Source: Rhizobium sp. R635
Lineage (GTDB): Bacteria; Pseudomonadota; Alphaproteobacteria; Rhizobiales; Rhizobiaceae
Assembly (NCBI RefSeq): GCF_002211285.1
Contig: NZ_LOKX01000004.1
Span: 143,775-207,774, forward strand
Length of the DNA: 64,000 bases
Reading direction: 5' to 3'
The notes under the pieces were generated by a model, which saw only the letters and a list, made by a program, of their open reading frames with translations, was not told where the DNA came from and ran no database searches. Positions 18,640-27,846 of the stretch are shown piece after piece. A program made the translations under genes and the position numbers. How positions within the stretch are numbered: the first letter of the stretch is position 1; each line of letters opens with the position of its first letter.

Positions 18640-20583
18640 ATGCTAAGCGAATCCGTATTCGATGCGTTTACCCGCAGTTACGAAGCGCGCCGCGAAACCG
18701 ATATGTCGGTGGCGGAATATCTCGATCTCTGCAAAAAAGAACCGATCGCCTACGCCAATGCGACCGAACGCCTGCTCGCCGCGATCGGCGAGCCGCAGAT
18801 GGTCGATACTTCAAGGGACGCGCGCCTCGGCCGGATCTTCATGAACCGGACCATCCGGATCTATCCTGCTTTCACCGGCTTCCACGGCATGGAAGAGACG
18901 ATCGAGCGCATCGTTTCGTTCTTCCGCCACGCCGCGCAGGGGCTGGAGGAGCGCAAGCAGATCCTCTATCTCCTCGGCCCGGTCGGCGGCGGCAAGTCTT
19001 CGCTGGCGGAGCGGCTGAAACTCCTGATGGAGGTCCACCCGATCTACGTGCTGAAGGCGGGCGACGAGATCAGCCCCGTTTTCGAAAGCCCGCTCAACCT
19101 CTTCGATCCGGAAACGATGGGGCCGCTTCTGCAGGAGCAATACGGCATTCCCCAGCGGCGCCTGAGCGGGCTGATGAGCCCGTGGTGCCTGAAGCGGCTC
19201 GATGATTTCGGCGGCGATATTTCCCGCTTCCGCGTCGTCAGGGTCCAGCCTTCGCGGCTGCGCCAGATCGCCATCGCCAAGACCGAGCCCGGCGACGAGA
19301 ACAACCAGGATATCTCTTCGCTGGTCGGCAAGGTCGATATCCGCAAGCTGGAGACCTATTCGCAGAACGATCCCGATGCCTACAGCTATTCGGGCGGGCT
19401 GAACCGCGCCAACCAGGGCATCCTCGAATTCGTCGAGATGTTCAAGGCGCCGATCAAGATGCTGCATCCGCTGCTGACCTCAACCCAGGAAGGCAACTAT
19501 ATCGGTACCGAGAATATCGGCGCCATACCCTTCTCCGGCATCGTGCTCGCGCATTCGAACGAGGCGGAATGGCAGACCTTCAAGGCCAACAAGAACAACG
19601 AGGCCTTCATCGACCGTATCTGCGTGATCAAGGTGCCCTATTGCCTGCGCGTGACGGAAGAGCAGAAAATCTACGAGAAGCTGATCGAGGGATCGGAACT
19701 TGCCGATGCGCCATGCGCGCCCGCGACGCTCGAAATGCTCGCCCGCTTCTCCGTGCTCTCACGCCTGCGCAAGCACGAGAATTCGACCTTCTTCTCGAAG
19801 ATGCGCACCTATGACGGCGAGAGCCTGAAGGAAACCGATCCGCGCGCCCGCAGCGTACAGGAGTATCGGGATGCGGCGGGTATCGACGAGGGCATGGACG
19901 GGATATCGACCCGCTTCGCCTTCAAGGTGCTCGCCTCCACCTTCAACCACGATACGACAGACATCGGCGCCGATCCGGTGCATCTGATGTATGTGCTGGA
20001 ACAGTCGATCCGCCGGGAGCAGTTTTCCGACGATGTCGAGAAGCGTTATCTCGAGTTCATCAAGGCGGATCTTGCGCCGCGTTACGCAGAGTTCATTGGC
20101 AATGAGATCCAGAAGGCCTATCTTGAATCCTATGCGGACTACGGACAGAACCTGTTCGACCGCTACGTGGATTATGCCGATGCCTGGATCGAAGATGTGG
20201 ACTTCAAGGATCCGGATACCGGCCAGCTTCTCGACCGTGAGCTCCTCAACCAGGAACTGACGAAAATCGAAAAGCCCGCCGGAATCGCCAATCCGAAGGA
20301 TTTCCGCAACGAAATCGTCAAGTTCTGCTTGAGATCGCGGGCAGCCAACGGCGGAAAGAATCCGTCATGGACGAGCTACGAGAAAATCCGGGAAGTCATC
20401 GAAAAGCGAATGTTCTCGCAGGTCGAGGATCTCTTGCCGGTCATTTCCTTCGGATCGAAGAAGGATTCCGAAACGGAAAAGAAGCACAGCGAATTCGTCT
20501 CGCGCATGGCCGCGCGGGGTTACACCGAGAGGCAGGTTCGACGCCTTGTGGAATGGTACATGCGCGTCAAACAGGCAAGTTAA
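18640..20583 (+). CDS. prkA: PrkA family serine protein kinase (YeaG)
   Basis: PrkA/YeaG is a bacterial protein with an AAA-type ATPase domain and a C-terminal kinase-like domain, linked to stationary-phase and nitrogen-starvation responses. The 647-aa length matches the family (about 640). It has FMNRTIRIYPAFTGFHGMEETIERIVSFF near residue 70 and the P-loop LLGPVGGGKSSLAERLK near residue 110. It is first in the conserved trio with YeaH and SpoVR, 12 nt upstream of the second gene. Confidence 0.96.
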   Translation: MLSESVFDAFTRSYEARRETDMSVAEYLDLCKKEPIAYANATERLLAAIGEPQMVDTSRDARLGRIFMNRTIRIYPAFTGFHGMEETIERIVSFFRHAAQGLEERKQILYLLGPVGGGKSSLAERLKLLMEVHPIYVLKAGDEISPVFESPLNLFDPETMGPLLQEQYGIPQRRLSGLMSPWCLKRLDDFGGDISRFRVVRVQPSRLRQIAIAKTEPGDENNQDISSLVGKVDIRKLETYSQNDPDAYSYSGGLNRANQGILEFVEMFKAPIKMLHPLLTSTQEGNYIGTENIGAIPFSGIVLAHSNEAEWQTFKANKNNEAFIDRICVIKVPYCLRVTEEQKIYEKLIEGSELADAPCAPATLEMLARFSVLSRLRKHENSTFFSKMRTYDGESLKETDPRARSVQEYRDAAGIDEGMDGISTRFAFKVLASTFNHDTTDIGADPVHLMYVLEQSIRREQFSDDVEKRYLEFIKADLAPRYAEFIGNEIQKAYLESYADYGQNLFDRYVDYADAWIEDVDFKDPDTGQLLDRELLNQELTKIEKPAGIANPKDFRNEIVKFCLRSRAANGGKNPSWTSYEKIREVIEKRMFSQVEDLLPVISFGSKKDSETEKKHSEFVSRMAARGYTERQVRRLVEWYMRVKQAS

Positions 20584-20595
20584 TGCGGAGCCATT

Positions 20596-21870
20596 ATGCA
20601 CATTGTCGACCGGCGGCTGAATCCGCGCGGTAAAAGTCTGGAAAATCGGCAGCGGTTCCTTCGACGCATGAAGGGCGCCGTGCAGCAGGCGGTCAAACGT
20701 TCTCTGCAAAACCGAAACATTCGAGATGTGCTCGACGGCGGGGAAATCAGCCTGCCGATCGATGGAATGGCCGAACCGAGCCTACGCAGGGGCGACGGCG
20801 GCATCAGCGACCATATCCTGCCCGGCAACAGGGCCTTCGTGGAAGGCGATATCCTTCCACGGCCGCCGGGCGGCAAGGGCGGGAAGCCGAAGGATGCGGG
20901 CGAGGGCGACGGCGAGGACGGCTTCCGTTTCGTGCTGACGCGCGAGGAATTCCTCGACGTCTTCCTCGACGATCTGGAACTGCCCGACCTCGCCAAGCGG
21001 CGGCTGGCCGAAACCGAGGAGGAAACGCCGTTCCGGGCCGGCTATTCCGTCTCGGGATCGCCGTCCAACATTGCCGTCGGCCGCACGACCAGGCTCGCAA
21101 TGATGCGCCGTATCGCGCTTCGCCGCCCGCGTCCCGAAGAGATCGAAGACCTGCAGCGGCAGATCGCGGAATGCGAGGACGAGGAGATCCGCCTGGGGCT
21201 CGAGGCAAAGCTCAAGACCCTGGAGGAAAAAAGCCGGCGCATTCCTTATATCGATCCGCTCGACGTGCGGTATCGCCGCTTCGAAAACGAGCCGAAGCCG
21301 GTGGCGAAGGCCGTGATGTTCTGCCTCATGGACGTCTCCGGCTCCATGTCGGAGCACATGAAGGACCTGGCGAAGCGGTTCTACCTGCTGCTCTACCTCT
21401 TCCTGTCGAAGCGCTACAAGAAGGTCGAGATCGTCTTCATCCGCCATACCGACAGGGCCGAGGAGGTGGACGAGGAAACCTTCTTCTACGGCCCGGCGAC
21501 GGGCGGCACGCTGGTATCGAGCGCCCTTGCGGCGATGCGCGGGATCATCGCGCAGCGTTTCGATCCGGCCGAGTGGAACATCTACGGCGCCCAGGCTTCG
21601 GACGGCGACAACGCCCATTCGGACGGAAGCCTGACCGGGCAGCTGCTGCAGGAGATTTTGCCGCTCTGCCAGTATTTCGCCTATATCGAAGTCGGCGAAG
21701 AGGGCGGCGACTCCTCGATATCCCGTTCGCCTCTCTGGATGCTTTATGAAGGCATCCGCTCCGAACTCCTGCCGCTTTCGATGCGTAAGGTCTGCCGGCG
21801 AAGCGAGATCTTCCCGGTTTTCCACGATCTCTTCCAGAAACGTGACGCACAATCGAAGGTAACGCCATGA
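20596..21870 (+). CDS. YeaH/YhbH family protein (VWA-like domain)
   Basis: This is the usual partner of PrkA and is thought to act with it in stress adaptation; its molecular role is unclear. The 424-aa protein starts MHIVDRRLNPRGKSLENRQRF, typical of YeaH, has a low-complexity Gly/Lys stretch near residue 90, and a von Willebrand A-like core with a MIDAS-type motif (FCLMDVSGSMSEHMKDLAKRF). Its stop overlaps the SpoVR start by ATGA, indicating translational coupling. Confidence 0.95.
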   Translation: MHIVDRRLNPRGKSLENRQRFLRRMKGAVQQAVKRSLQNRNIRDVLDGGEISLPIDGMAEPSLRRGDGGISDHILPGNRAFVEGDILPRPPGGKGGKPKDAGEGDGEDGFRFVLTREEFLDVFLDDLELPDLAKRRLAETEEETPFRAGYSVSGSPSNIAVGRTTRLAMMRRIALRRPRPEEIEDLQRQIAECEDEEIRLGLEAKLKTLEEKSRRIPYIDPLDVRYRRFENEPKPVAKAVMFCLMDVSGSMSEHMKDLAKRFYLLLYLFLSKRYKKVEIVFIRHTDRAEEVDEETFFYGPATGGTLVSSALAAMRGIIAQRFDPAEWNIYGAQASDGDNAHSDGSLTGQLLQEILPLCQYFAYIEVGEEGGDSSISRSPLWMLYEGIRSELLPLSMRKVCRRSEIFPVFHDLFQKRDAQSKVTP

Positions 21871-23417
21871 CCACGACGCTGAGGGCGAAAGAGCTGCTGC
21901 TGTTCGAAGGCGCCGACTGGGACTTCACGACACTGCAGCGCATCCACGATGCCTGCGAGGATATCGCGCTCGGCGAACTCGGCCTCGACGTCTATCCGAA
22001 CCAGATCGAGGTGATCACCTCGGAGCAGATGCTGGACGCCTATTCCTCGACCGGCATGCCGCTCTTTTACCGCCATTGGTCCTTCGGCAAGCACTTCGCC
22101 CATCACGAAGCCTTCTATCGCCGGGGGATGCGCGACCTTGCCTATGAGATCGTCATCAACAGCTCGCCCTGCATCTCCTACCTGATGGAGGAGAACACGG
22201 CGACGATGCAGACGCTCGTCATCGCGCATGCGGCCTTCGGCCATAACCACTTCTTCAAGAACAACTATCTCTTCAAGCTCTGGACCGACGCGGAAGGCAT
22301 CCTCGACTATCTCGATTTCGCCAAGGGTTACATCGCCCGCTGCGAGGAGCGTTACGGCGAAGTGGCGGTCGAGCGCACGCTCGATGCGGCCCATGCGCTG
22401 ATGTCGCATGGCGTGCACCGGTACGCGGGCAAGAACACGCTCGATCTTCGCCAGGAAGAGAAGCGGCTGCAGGAGCGCCGCCTTCACGAAGAGCAGATGT
22501 ATAATGACCTCTGGCGCACGGTTCCCGTCGGCAAGGCGAAAAAGGCGGGTGACATCGGGCTCGAAAAGCGGCGCGCCGCGCTCGGCCTGCCGCAGGACAA
22601 TATCCTCTACTTCCTGGAGAAAACCGCGCCGCGGCTGCAGCCATGGCAGCGCGAAATCCTTCGCATCGTCCGCCATGTCGCCCAATATTTCCATCCGCAG
22701 CGGCAGACCAAGGTGATGAACGAGGGAACCGCGACCTATGTCCATTACCAGATCATGAACCGGCTGCACCAGCGCGGGCAGATCAGCGACGGAAACTTCC
22801 TCGAATTCCTGAAATCGCATGCCAATGTCGTGTTCCAGCCGAATTACGACGACCGGCGCTTCTCGGGCTTCAATCCCTATGCGCTCGGTTTTGCGATGAT
22901 GCAGGACATCGAGCGGATCGTGACTGCCCCGACGGAAGAGGACCGCGCATGGTTTCCCGATATCGCGGGACGCGGCGATGCGATGGGCGTGCTCCGCGAT
23001 ATCTGGGCCAATTACCGCGACGAAAGCTTCATCAGCCAGTTCCTGAGCCCGAACCTGATGCGCCAACTCAGGCTGTTCCATCTCTACGACGATCCGGAAC
23101 AGACCGAAGGCATACTGGTTTCGGCGATCCACAACGAGCGCGGTTATCTCCGCATCCGCCGCCAGCTCTCCCGCGAATACGATATCGGCTGGACCGACCC
23201 GGCGATCGATATCGTCGACGTCGACCTCGCCGGCGACCGTCGCCTGCTCTTGCAGCACATCGTCATGAACGGCTGCTATCTGCAGGAGACCGACATGAAA
23301 CAGGTCCTGCAGCATCTCGCCGACCTCTGGGGCTACGATGTCCTGCTTCAGGAAATCGACGGTTCGAACGTCGTGGCGAGGGAGCATACGGCAAGCCCGC
23401 GCAAGATCGTTCAGTGA
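21867..23417 (+). CDS. SpoVR family protein (YcgB)
   Basis: SpoVR is needed for spore cortex formation in Bacillus. Proteobacterial homologues (YcgB) accompany PrkA and YeaH and have unknown biochemistry. The 516-aa protein has LDVYPNQIEVITSEQMLDAYSS and the HHEAFYRRGMRDLAYEIVINSSPCISYLMEENT region diagnostic of the family, and ends in a variable C-terminal domain. It overlaps the preceding gene by 4 nt. Confidence 0.95.
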   Translation: MTTTLRAKELLLFEGADWDFTTLQRIHDACEDIALGELGLDVYPNQIEVITSEQMLDAYSSTGMPLFYRHWSFGKHFAHHEAFYRRGMRDLAYEIVINSSPCISYLMEENTATMQTLVIAHAAFGHNHFFKNNYLFKLWTDAEGILDYLDFAKGYIARCEERYGEVAVERTLDAAHALMSHGVHRYAGKNTLDLRQEEKRLQERRLHEEQMYNDLWRTVPVGKAKKAGDIGLEKRRAALGLPQDNILYFLEKTAPRLQPWQREILRIVRHVAQYFHPQRQTKVMNEGTATYVHYQIMNRLHQRGQISDGNFLEFLKSHANVVFQPNYDDRRFSGFNPYALGFAMMQDIERIVTAPTEEDRAWFPDIAGRGDAMGVLRDIWANYRDESFISQFLSPNLMRQLRLFHLYDDPEQTEGILVSAIHNERGYLRIRRQLSREYDIGWTDPAIDIVDVDLAGDRRLLLQHIVMNGCYLQETDMKQVLQHLADLWGYDVLLQEIDGSNVVAREHTASPRKIVQ

Positions 23418-23521
23418 TGGGTTGACTTTCTCCGAGGCCCCTCGGGTAAGGCTCTGGCTCGCCACCGGCTGTCGGCGCCAGCCTTGGACGCACGGACCGC
23501 TTGATTCTGAAGGAGGCGCAG

Positions 23522-23914
23522 ATGGAGCGTTTCACGGGCGGCTGCTTGTGCGGCGAAGTGCGGATAGTGGCGTCGGGACGTCCGTACCGGGTCGGCCTTT
23601 GTCATTGCCTCGACTGCCGCAAGCATCACGGGGCGCTCTTTCACGCATCGGCGATATTTCCCGAGGATGCGGTGACGATCGAGGGGGAAACGCGCGCCTA
23701 TGCCGGGCGGTTTTTCTGCCCCCGTTGCGGCTCGTCGGTTTTCTCCCGCACCGCCGACGAAATCGAAGTGAATCTGGGCTCTCTTGACGCGCCCGACCAA
23801 CTGGTCCCGACCTACGAACTCTGGACGGTCCGCCGCGAATCCTGGCTGCCGCCGTTCCCGCTTGCGAGACGATATGAGCATGATCGCGAGGGGGAGGGCC
23901 GCTTCGAGGAATAG
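23522..23914 (+). CDS. GFA family zinc protein (formaldehyde-activating-like)
   Basis: This 130-aa protein has the Gfa/CENP-V-like zinc fold: GGCLCGEVR at the N-terminus, CHCLDCRKHHGALF, and FFCPRCGSSVF provide the conserved cysteine ligands. The name comes from glutathione-dependent formaldehyde-activating enzyme, but most family members have unknown substrates. The ATG at 23522 follows GGAGG. It converges on the MFS gene. Confidence 0.9.
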   Translation: MERFTGGCLCGEVRIVASGRPYRVGLCHCLDCRKHHGALFHASAIFPEDAVTIEGETRAYAGRFFCPRCGSSVFSRTADEIEVNLGSLDAPDQLVPTYELWTVRRESWLPPFPLARRYEHDREGEGRFEE

Positions 23915-23978
23915 CGGCGAGAGCGGTGCAACGGTGCCGTCGCGAGGTGGCCGAGTGGCGCGGCTTGCCTGAAACCCG

Positions 23979-25190
23979 TTACGAAGCGTGGACCGGACGG
24001 GCCGCGCGCCAGACGAGGGGAACCAGAACCAGGGCGACAGCGGGAAGCACGATCCAGTTGATCGTTTCCCAGCCGGAACTGTGCAGCAGCGATCCCGATG
24101 AGAAGGAGGCGCAGGCGACGGTTCCGAAGACGAGGAAATCGTTCGCCCCCTGAACCTTGCTGCGCTCGGCCGGCGTGTGGCAGTCGGCCACCATGGCGGT
24201 CGCGCCGATGAAGCCGAAGTTCCAGCCGATTCCGAGCAGCACCAGCGAGATCCAGAAATGGGCGATGTCGAAGCCGGAAAGCGCAACCGCTGCCGAGCCG
24301 CCGATCAGGAGCAGGCCGACGGCGGCCACCCGTTCCTTGCCGAAGCGCACCATCAGCCGCCCGGTCACGAAGCTCGGCCCGTACATGGCAAGGATGTGCC
24401 ATTGGATGCCGAGAGCCGCCTGGTCGATCGAATGTCCGTGCCCCACCATGGCGATCGGCGAGGCGGTCATGACGAAGGTCATCAGGCCGTAGGAGACGAC
24501 GCCTGTCGCGATGGCCAGGAGATAACGCGGCGACGAGAGGATCTGGAAAAGCGGCCGTTCGGCAGCGCTTTCCCGGCCGGCGATTCTCGGCGGCGAAGAT
24601 GCGCGAAGCAGAAAGAGGATCGGGAAGGCCAGCGCGGCGAGGACCGCCTGGCTCACGAAGCTTCCGGCGAAGGGCGTTCCCGGAACCGCATCACGCGTCC
24701 AGATGACGAGCTGCGGTCCGATGATCGCTGCCGCGAGGCCGCCGATCATGACGCGGGCGATCGCCCTCTGGCTCTCGGCTCCGCTCGCATGGTCGGTCGC
24801 GGCGAAACGGTAACTCTGGACATAGGACGAATAGAAACCGGCAAGGCAGGTGCCGAGACAGAAGACGATGAAACTGCCGAGAACGATGCCTATGGCGGCG
24901 ATCAGGCCGGAGACCAGACCGATGACCGTGCCGAGCAGATAACCCGCCCGCCGCCCGAAGCGGCGCATGACATAGGCCGCCGGCAGGGTGCCGAGCGCCA
25001 GCCCGAGGTTGAGCAGGCTGACCGGCAGGGTGATGAGATCGGGATCGGGCGACAGCTGCTGCCCCACCAGTCCGCCGAGCGAAACGACGACGGGCGCGTT
25101 CGCGCCGCCGAAGGCTTGCGCGACAGTCAGAATCCATGAATTGCGCCTTGCGGTCTCAGGGTCTGCCGAAACTTGCTGAATGACGTTCAT
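23979..25190 (-). CDS. MFS transporter
   Basis: This 403-aa protein has twelve predicted membrane helices and the MFS motif-A-like YVMRRFGRRAGYLLG after helix 2. It is the last gene of a four-gene operon with an SDR, a cupin and an amine oxidase, and its start overlaps the oxidase stop (ATGA). It may import or export the compound handled by those enzymes. The substrate cannot be read from sequence. Confidence 0.92.
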   Translation of the reverse strand: MNVIQQVSADPETARRNSWILTVAQAFGGANAPVVVSLGGLVGQQLSPDPDLITLPVSLLNLGLALGTLPAAYVMRRFGRRAGYLLGTVIGLVSGLIAAIGIVLGSFIVFCLGTCLAGFYSSYVQSYRFAATDHASGAESQRAIARVMIGGLAAAIIGPQLVIWTRDAVPGTPFAGSFVSQAVLAALAFPILFLLRASSPPRIAGRESAAERPLFQILSSPRYLLAIATGVVSYGLMTFVMTASPIAMVGHGHSIDQAALGIQWHILAMYGPSFVTGRLMVRFGKERVAAVGLLLIGGSAAVALSGFDIAHFWISLVLLGIGWNFGFIGATAMVADCHTPAERSKVQGANDFLVFGTVACASFSSGSLLHSSGWETINWIVLPAVALVLVPLVWRAARPVHAS

Positions 25191-26296
25191 TCTCTATCCA
25201 TCTTGGACCGGATTTCCGCGACGGCCCGCTTGGCGGCGATGACGGCGCCGGCGAGATATCCCGGTTCGGATTCGCTGGTTTCGCTTGCCGCCAGCAGAAG
25301 GCGGGATTCCCACGGGCCGGATACCCAGCGCGGATTTCCCGGCACGGGATGTCCGCCGCCTGCGCGGTCCGCCGCGGTCGCTGTCAGCGAATCGGCAGCC
25401 CAATCTTTCAGCAGGGTCGCGCGCGGCTCAAGGGCCTCGGGGCCGAAAAGCCTCGCAAGCTGTGCGAGGCATGCCTGCTTCAAGACCTGCTCGCCAAGAG
25501 TGGCGCGCTGATCCGCGCCGACACCGAGGAAACCGAAGAGGGCCGCCTTGCCCGAGGCGGTCGTCGCGTCGTGGATTTCGACCAGAGGCCCCACCATGCT
25601 CTGCGCCGTGCCGGAGAGGCCATCCGTGCGCCAGAAGGGTTTGTCGTAGATGGCGAAGAATTTCGCATGCGGCGCCATCCATGTCGGGGTATTGCGCCAG
25701 CGGGCGGCGGTTGCCGGCTCCTGTGGAGGCGCAAATGTGAGTGTTGCCTCCAGGAGCCGCGGCGGCAAGGCGGCGACGACGAGTTCCGCATGCAGCACTT
25801 CCGCGCTCTCGTCGCCCGTCTTCAGGGTGAGCCGCACGCCGTTTTCGGCGAGATCCATTGCCGTCACCATCGTGCCGAGACGGACGCGCTCAGCCGGGAG
25901 CTTGCCCGCCAGGGCACAGATCGCCGCCGCCGTGCCGCCCGCAAGCCGCATCGACTGCTGATCCAGCGCCGCCGGCAGATAGCGCTGCGGCTTCTCGCGC
26001 GACATGCGTTCGAAGACGACGGCTCCCTCGCTGTTCTGGCCGAAGGCGGCAAGACCGAGCTCGCCGACGAGCGTCGCCATGGCTGGCTGCATCAGCGGCC
26101 AATACCATGAAGGGCCGAGATCGAAGCCGTCTTCCGCCGGCAGGCCGGTTTCATCGGCCGTTAGGATACGGCCGCCAAGCCGCTCGCGCGCTTCTAGCAG
26201 GACGACGTCGACGCCGGAAGCATTGAGCGCCTGGGCCGTGTAGAGCCCGGCCAGGCCGCCGCCGACCACAGCCACTTTGCAAGTTTCCATGTTCAT
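25187..26296 (-). CDS. Flavin-containing amine oxidase
   Basis: This FAD-dependent oxidoreductase (369 aa) has the Rossmann dinucleotide motif VAVVGGGLAGLYTAQAL with LLEARERLGGRI, then the GFDLGPSWYWPLMQPAM and C-terminal FAD-binding segment LAGAVIAAKRAVAEI of the monoamine oxidase superfamily. It probably oxidises a primary or secondary amine. The start overlaps the cupin stop (ATGA), so it is translated in coupling with the operon. Confidence 0.9.
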   Translation of the reverse strand: MNMETCKVAVVGGGLAGLYTAQALNASGVDVVLLEARERLGGRILTADETGLPAEDGFDLGPSWYWPLMQPAMATLVGELGLAAFGQNSEGAVVFERMSREKPQRYLPAALDQQSMRLAGGTAAAICALAGKLPAERVRLGTMVTAMDLAENGVRLTLKTGDESAEVLHAELVVAALPPRLLEATLTFAPPQEPATAARWRNTPTWMAPHAKFFAIYDKPFWRTDGLSGTAQSMVGPLVEIHDATTASGKAALFGFLGVGADQRATLGEQVLKQACLAQLARLFGPEALEPRATLLKDWAADSLTATAADRAGGGHPVPGNPRWVSGPWESRLLLAASETSESEPGYLAGAVIAAKRAVAEIRSKMDRE

Positions 26297-27000
26297 TTAT
26301 CCCCAGGGCGTTCGGGATTGTCGAAGACGCAGACGTCCTGATGCAGGAGCGGGGCGGATTTGTACCAGACGCGCGCGCCTTGCCCTCCGGCCTTTGCCTG
26401 AAGCGGCCGGCCGGCGGGCAGGCGAAGCCAGCTCCAGCGGCCGAGCGTGTCGCCGGTCTCCGTGAAGCCACCTTCGATCACCAGCAGTTCGAGTCCGTTC
26501 GGATTGGCGATCTCGATCTCGGCATCCGGATGCCAATCCTCCAGCATCACGCGCTCGTCCGAGCCGTTGAAGAGCATCCGCGACGAGGCGACGCCGGGGC
26601 GAGCTTGGGATGGCTGGCCTTCGCCGGGCAGCCGGACGATGCGTTCACGATCGGCCGCCTTGAACTGCCAGAGCTTGACCAGGATCGTGCAGCCGTCTTC
26701 GCTTCGCGGCGCGTGTCCTGACCCGGGCGGGTTGCGGACATAGGTGCCGGCGGGAAAGTCGCCGCTCTCGTCCTGGAAGATGCCGTCGAGGACGAGAAAC
26801 TCCTCGCCGCCGGGATGTTCATGATGCGAGAACCGGCTTTCCCTGGCGTAACGGACGATCGATGTCGCGCGGGCCTTCTCCCCGCCGATCCGGAAAAGCA
26901 TGCGCCGGTCCACGCCCTTTATCGGGCTCGCCACCCAGTCGCGTTCTGCGGCATGGACGAGCGTTCGCCTGGTGAGGTCTTCGTTCAACAGCATGGTCAT
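26293..27000 (-). CDS. Cupin protein, ChrR-like, two cupin modules
   Basis: This 235-aa protein has an N-terminal cupin with the metal-binding pattern SHHEHPGGEEFLVLDGIFQDE and PPGSGHAPRSEDGC, resembling the ChrR cupin of anti-sigma factors. A second, more degenerate cupin follows (EIEIANPNGLELLVIEGGFTETGD). It lacks the zinc anti-sigma N-terminus and has no sigma factor beside it, so an enzymatic or binding role is more likely. The ATG overlaps the SDR stop by ATGA. Confidence 0.85.
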   Translation of the reverse strand: MTMLLNEDLTRRTLVHAAERDWVASPIKGVDRRMLFRIGGEKARATSIVRYARESRFSHHEHPGGEEFLVLDGIFQDESGDFPAGTYVRNPPGSGHAPRSEDGCTILVKLWQFKAADRERIVRLPGEGQPSQARPGVASSRMLFNGSDERVMLEDWHPDAEIEIANPNGLELLVIEGGFTETGDTLGRWSWLRLPAGRPLQAKAGGQGARVWYKSAPLLHQDVCVFDNPERPGDK

Positions 27001-27743
27001 AGCTCCGATCTGCCGCCATCGACGACAATCTCCGCGCCGAGCATGTAACTCGAAGCGTCGCTTGCCAGGAAGAGCACGGCGGCCGCGATCTCCTCCGGCC
27101 TGCCCATGCGGCCGAGCGGCACCTGCGTGCCGACCCGGTCCGCATAGCTGCGGAACTCTTCTTCGCTCTGGTTGCTGCCGCGGTGGATCGGCGTCTCGAT
27201 CGAACCGGGACTGACGGCATTGACCCGGATCTTCCTGTCGAGCAGCTCCGCCGACATCGTTCTGGCAAAGGAGCGGACCGCCGCCTTCGAGGCGGAGAGG
27301 ATCGCCCGGCCGGGTGTTCCGACCTGGTTGAGCCAGGAGGTGTTGAGAACGATCGAGCCGGCCTCGCGCATCAGCGGCAGCATCGCCTGTACCGTGAAGA
27401 AGACGCCCTTCACGTTCACATCCATGATCCTGTGATAGGTGGCCTCGTCCGTCGTCGCGAGCGGCGTGCCGAGCGCAACGCCCGCATTGGCGAACAGGAT
27501 ATCCAGCGATCCGAATGTCTCCCTTATCTTGCCGTTTGCCAGTCTCAGCTCTTCGAGGGAGGAAACGTCGGCCTCGATGGCAAGGACGTCGCCGCCGAGC
27601 TCGGCCACGGCATGCGCGAGCTTTTCCCCGGAGCGTCCGGTGATCGCGACGCGGGCGCCGTTGTCGCGCAGCATGCGTGCGGCGGCGAGGCCGATGCCGC
27701 TCGAGCCGCCCGTCACCAATGCTGTCTTTCCTTGCAGAACCAT
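26997..27743 (-). CDS. SDR family oxidoreductase
   Basis: This classical short-chain dehydrogenase (248 aa) has the cofactor motif TGGSSGIGLAAARML, the NAG motif (LFANAGVAL), a catalytic Ser region (SIVLNTSWLNQVGTPGRAILSASKAA) and the conserved SPGSIETP. The usual YxxxK is not obvious: the expected Tyr position reads ILSASKAA, so the catalytic tyrosine appears to be replaced. It is first in the four-gene operon and is divergent from the LysR gene. Confidence 0.9.
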   Translation of the reverse strand: MVLQGKTALVTGGSSGIGLAAARMLRDNGARVAITGRSGEKLAHAVAELGGDVLAIEADVSSLEELRLANGKIRETFGSLDILFANAGVALGTPLATTDEATYHRIMDVNVKGVFFTVQAMLPLMREAGSIVLNTSWLNQVGTPGRAILSASKAAVRSFARTMSAELLDRKIRVNAVSPGSIETPIHRGSNQSEEEFRSYADRVGTQVPLGRMGRPEEIAAAVLFLASDASSYMLGAEIVVDGGRSEL

Positions 27744-27747
27744 GTGT

Positions 27748-27789
27748 CAAATCCTCGTGTTTTCCGCCATATGCTAACGCGAGGATTTG
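27748..27789. promoter_or_regulatory. Inverted repeat in the SDR/LysR divergent promoter
   Basis: CAAATCCTCG at 27748-27757 and CGAGGATTTG at 27780-27789 are perfect inverted 10-bp arms separated by 22 bp. They lie immediately upstream of the SDR start and before the LysR gene, as expected for a LysR-type regulator site controlling both directions. Confidence 0.6.
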
Positions 27790-27846
27790 CGTTCGCGAGG
27801 AAAAGACGCCATATCGCAAAGAAAGAAAAACTTTGTCGTGAACGAT

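Noticed and set aside
18610..18640. Possible sigma-54 promoter (TGGCAGAACCTTGAT) before prkA
   Set aside because: The -12 element lacks the essential GC and the site would start transcription at the ATG.
26293..27819. A 508-codon minus-strand frame spanning SDR and cupin genes
   Set aside because: The upstream part is the SDR gene read in the wrong frame. Only the part from 27000 is the cupin protein; the SDR motifs are in the other frame.
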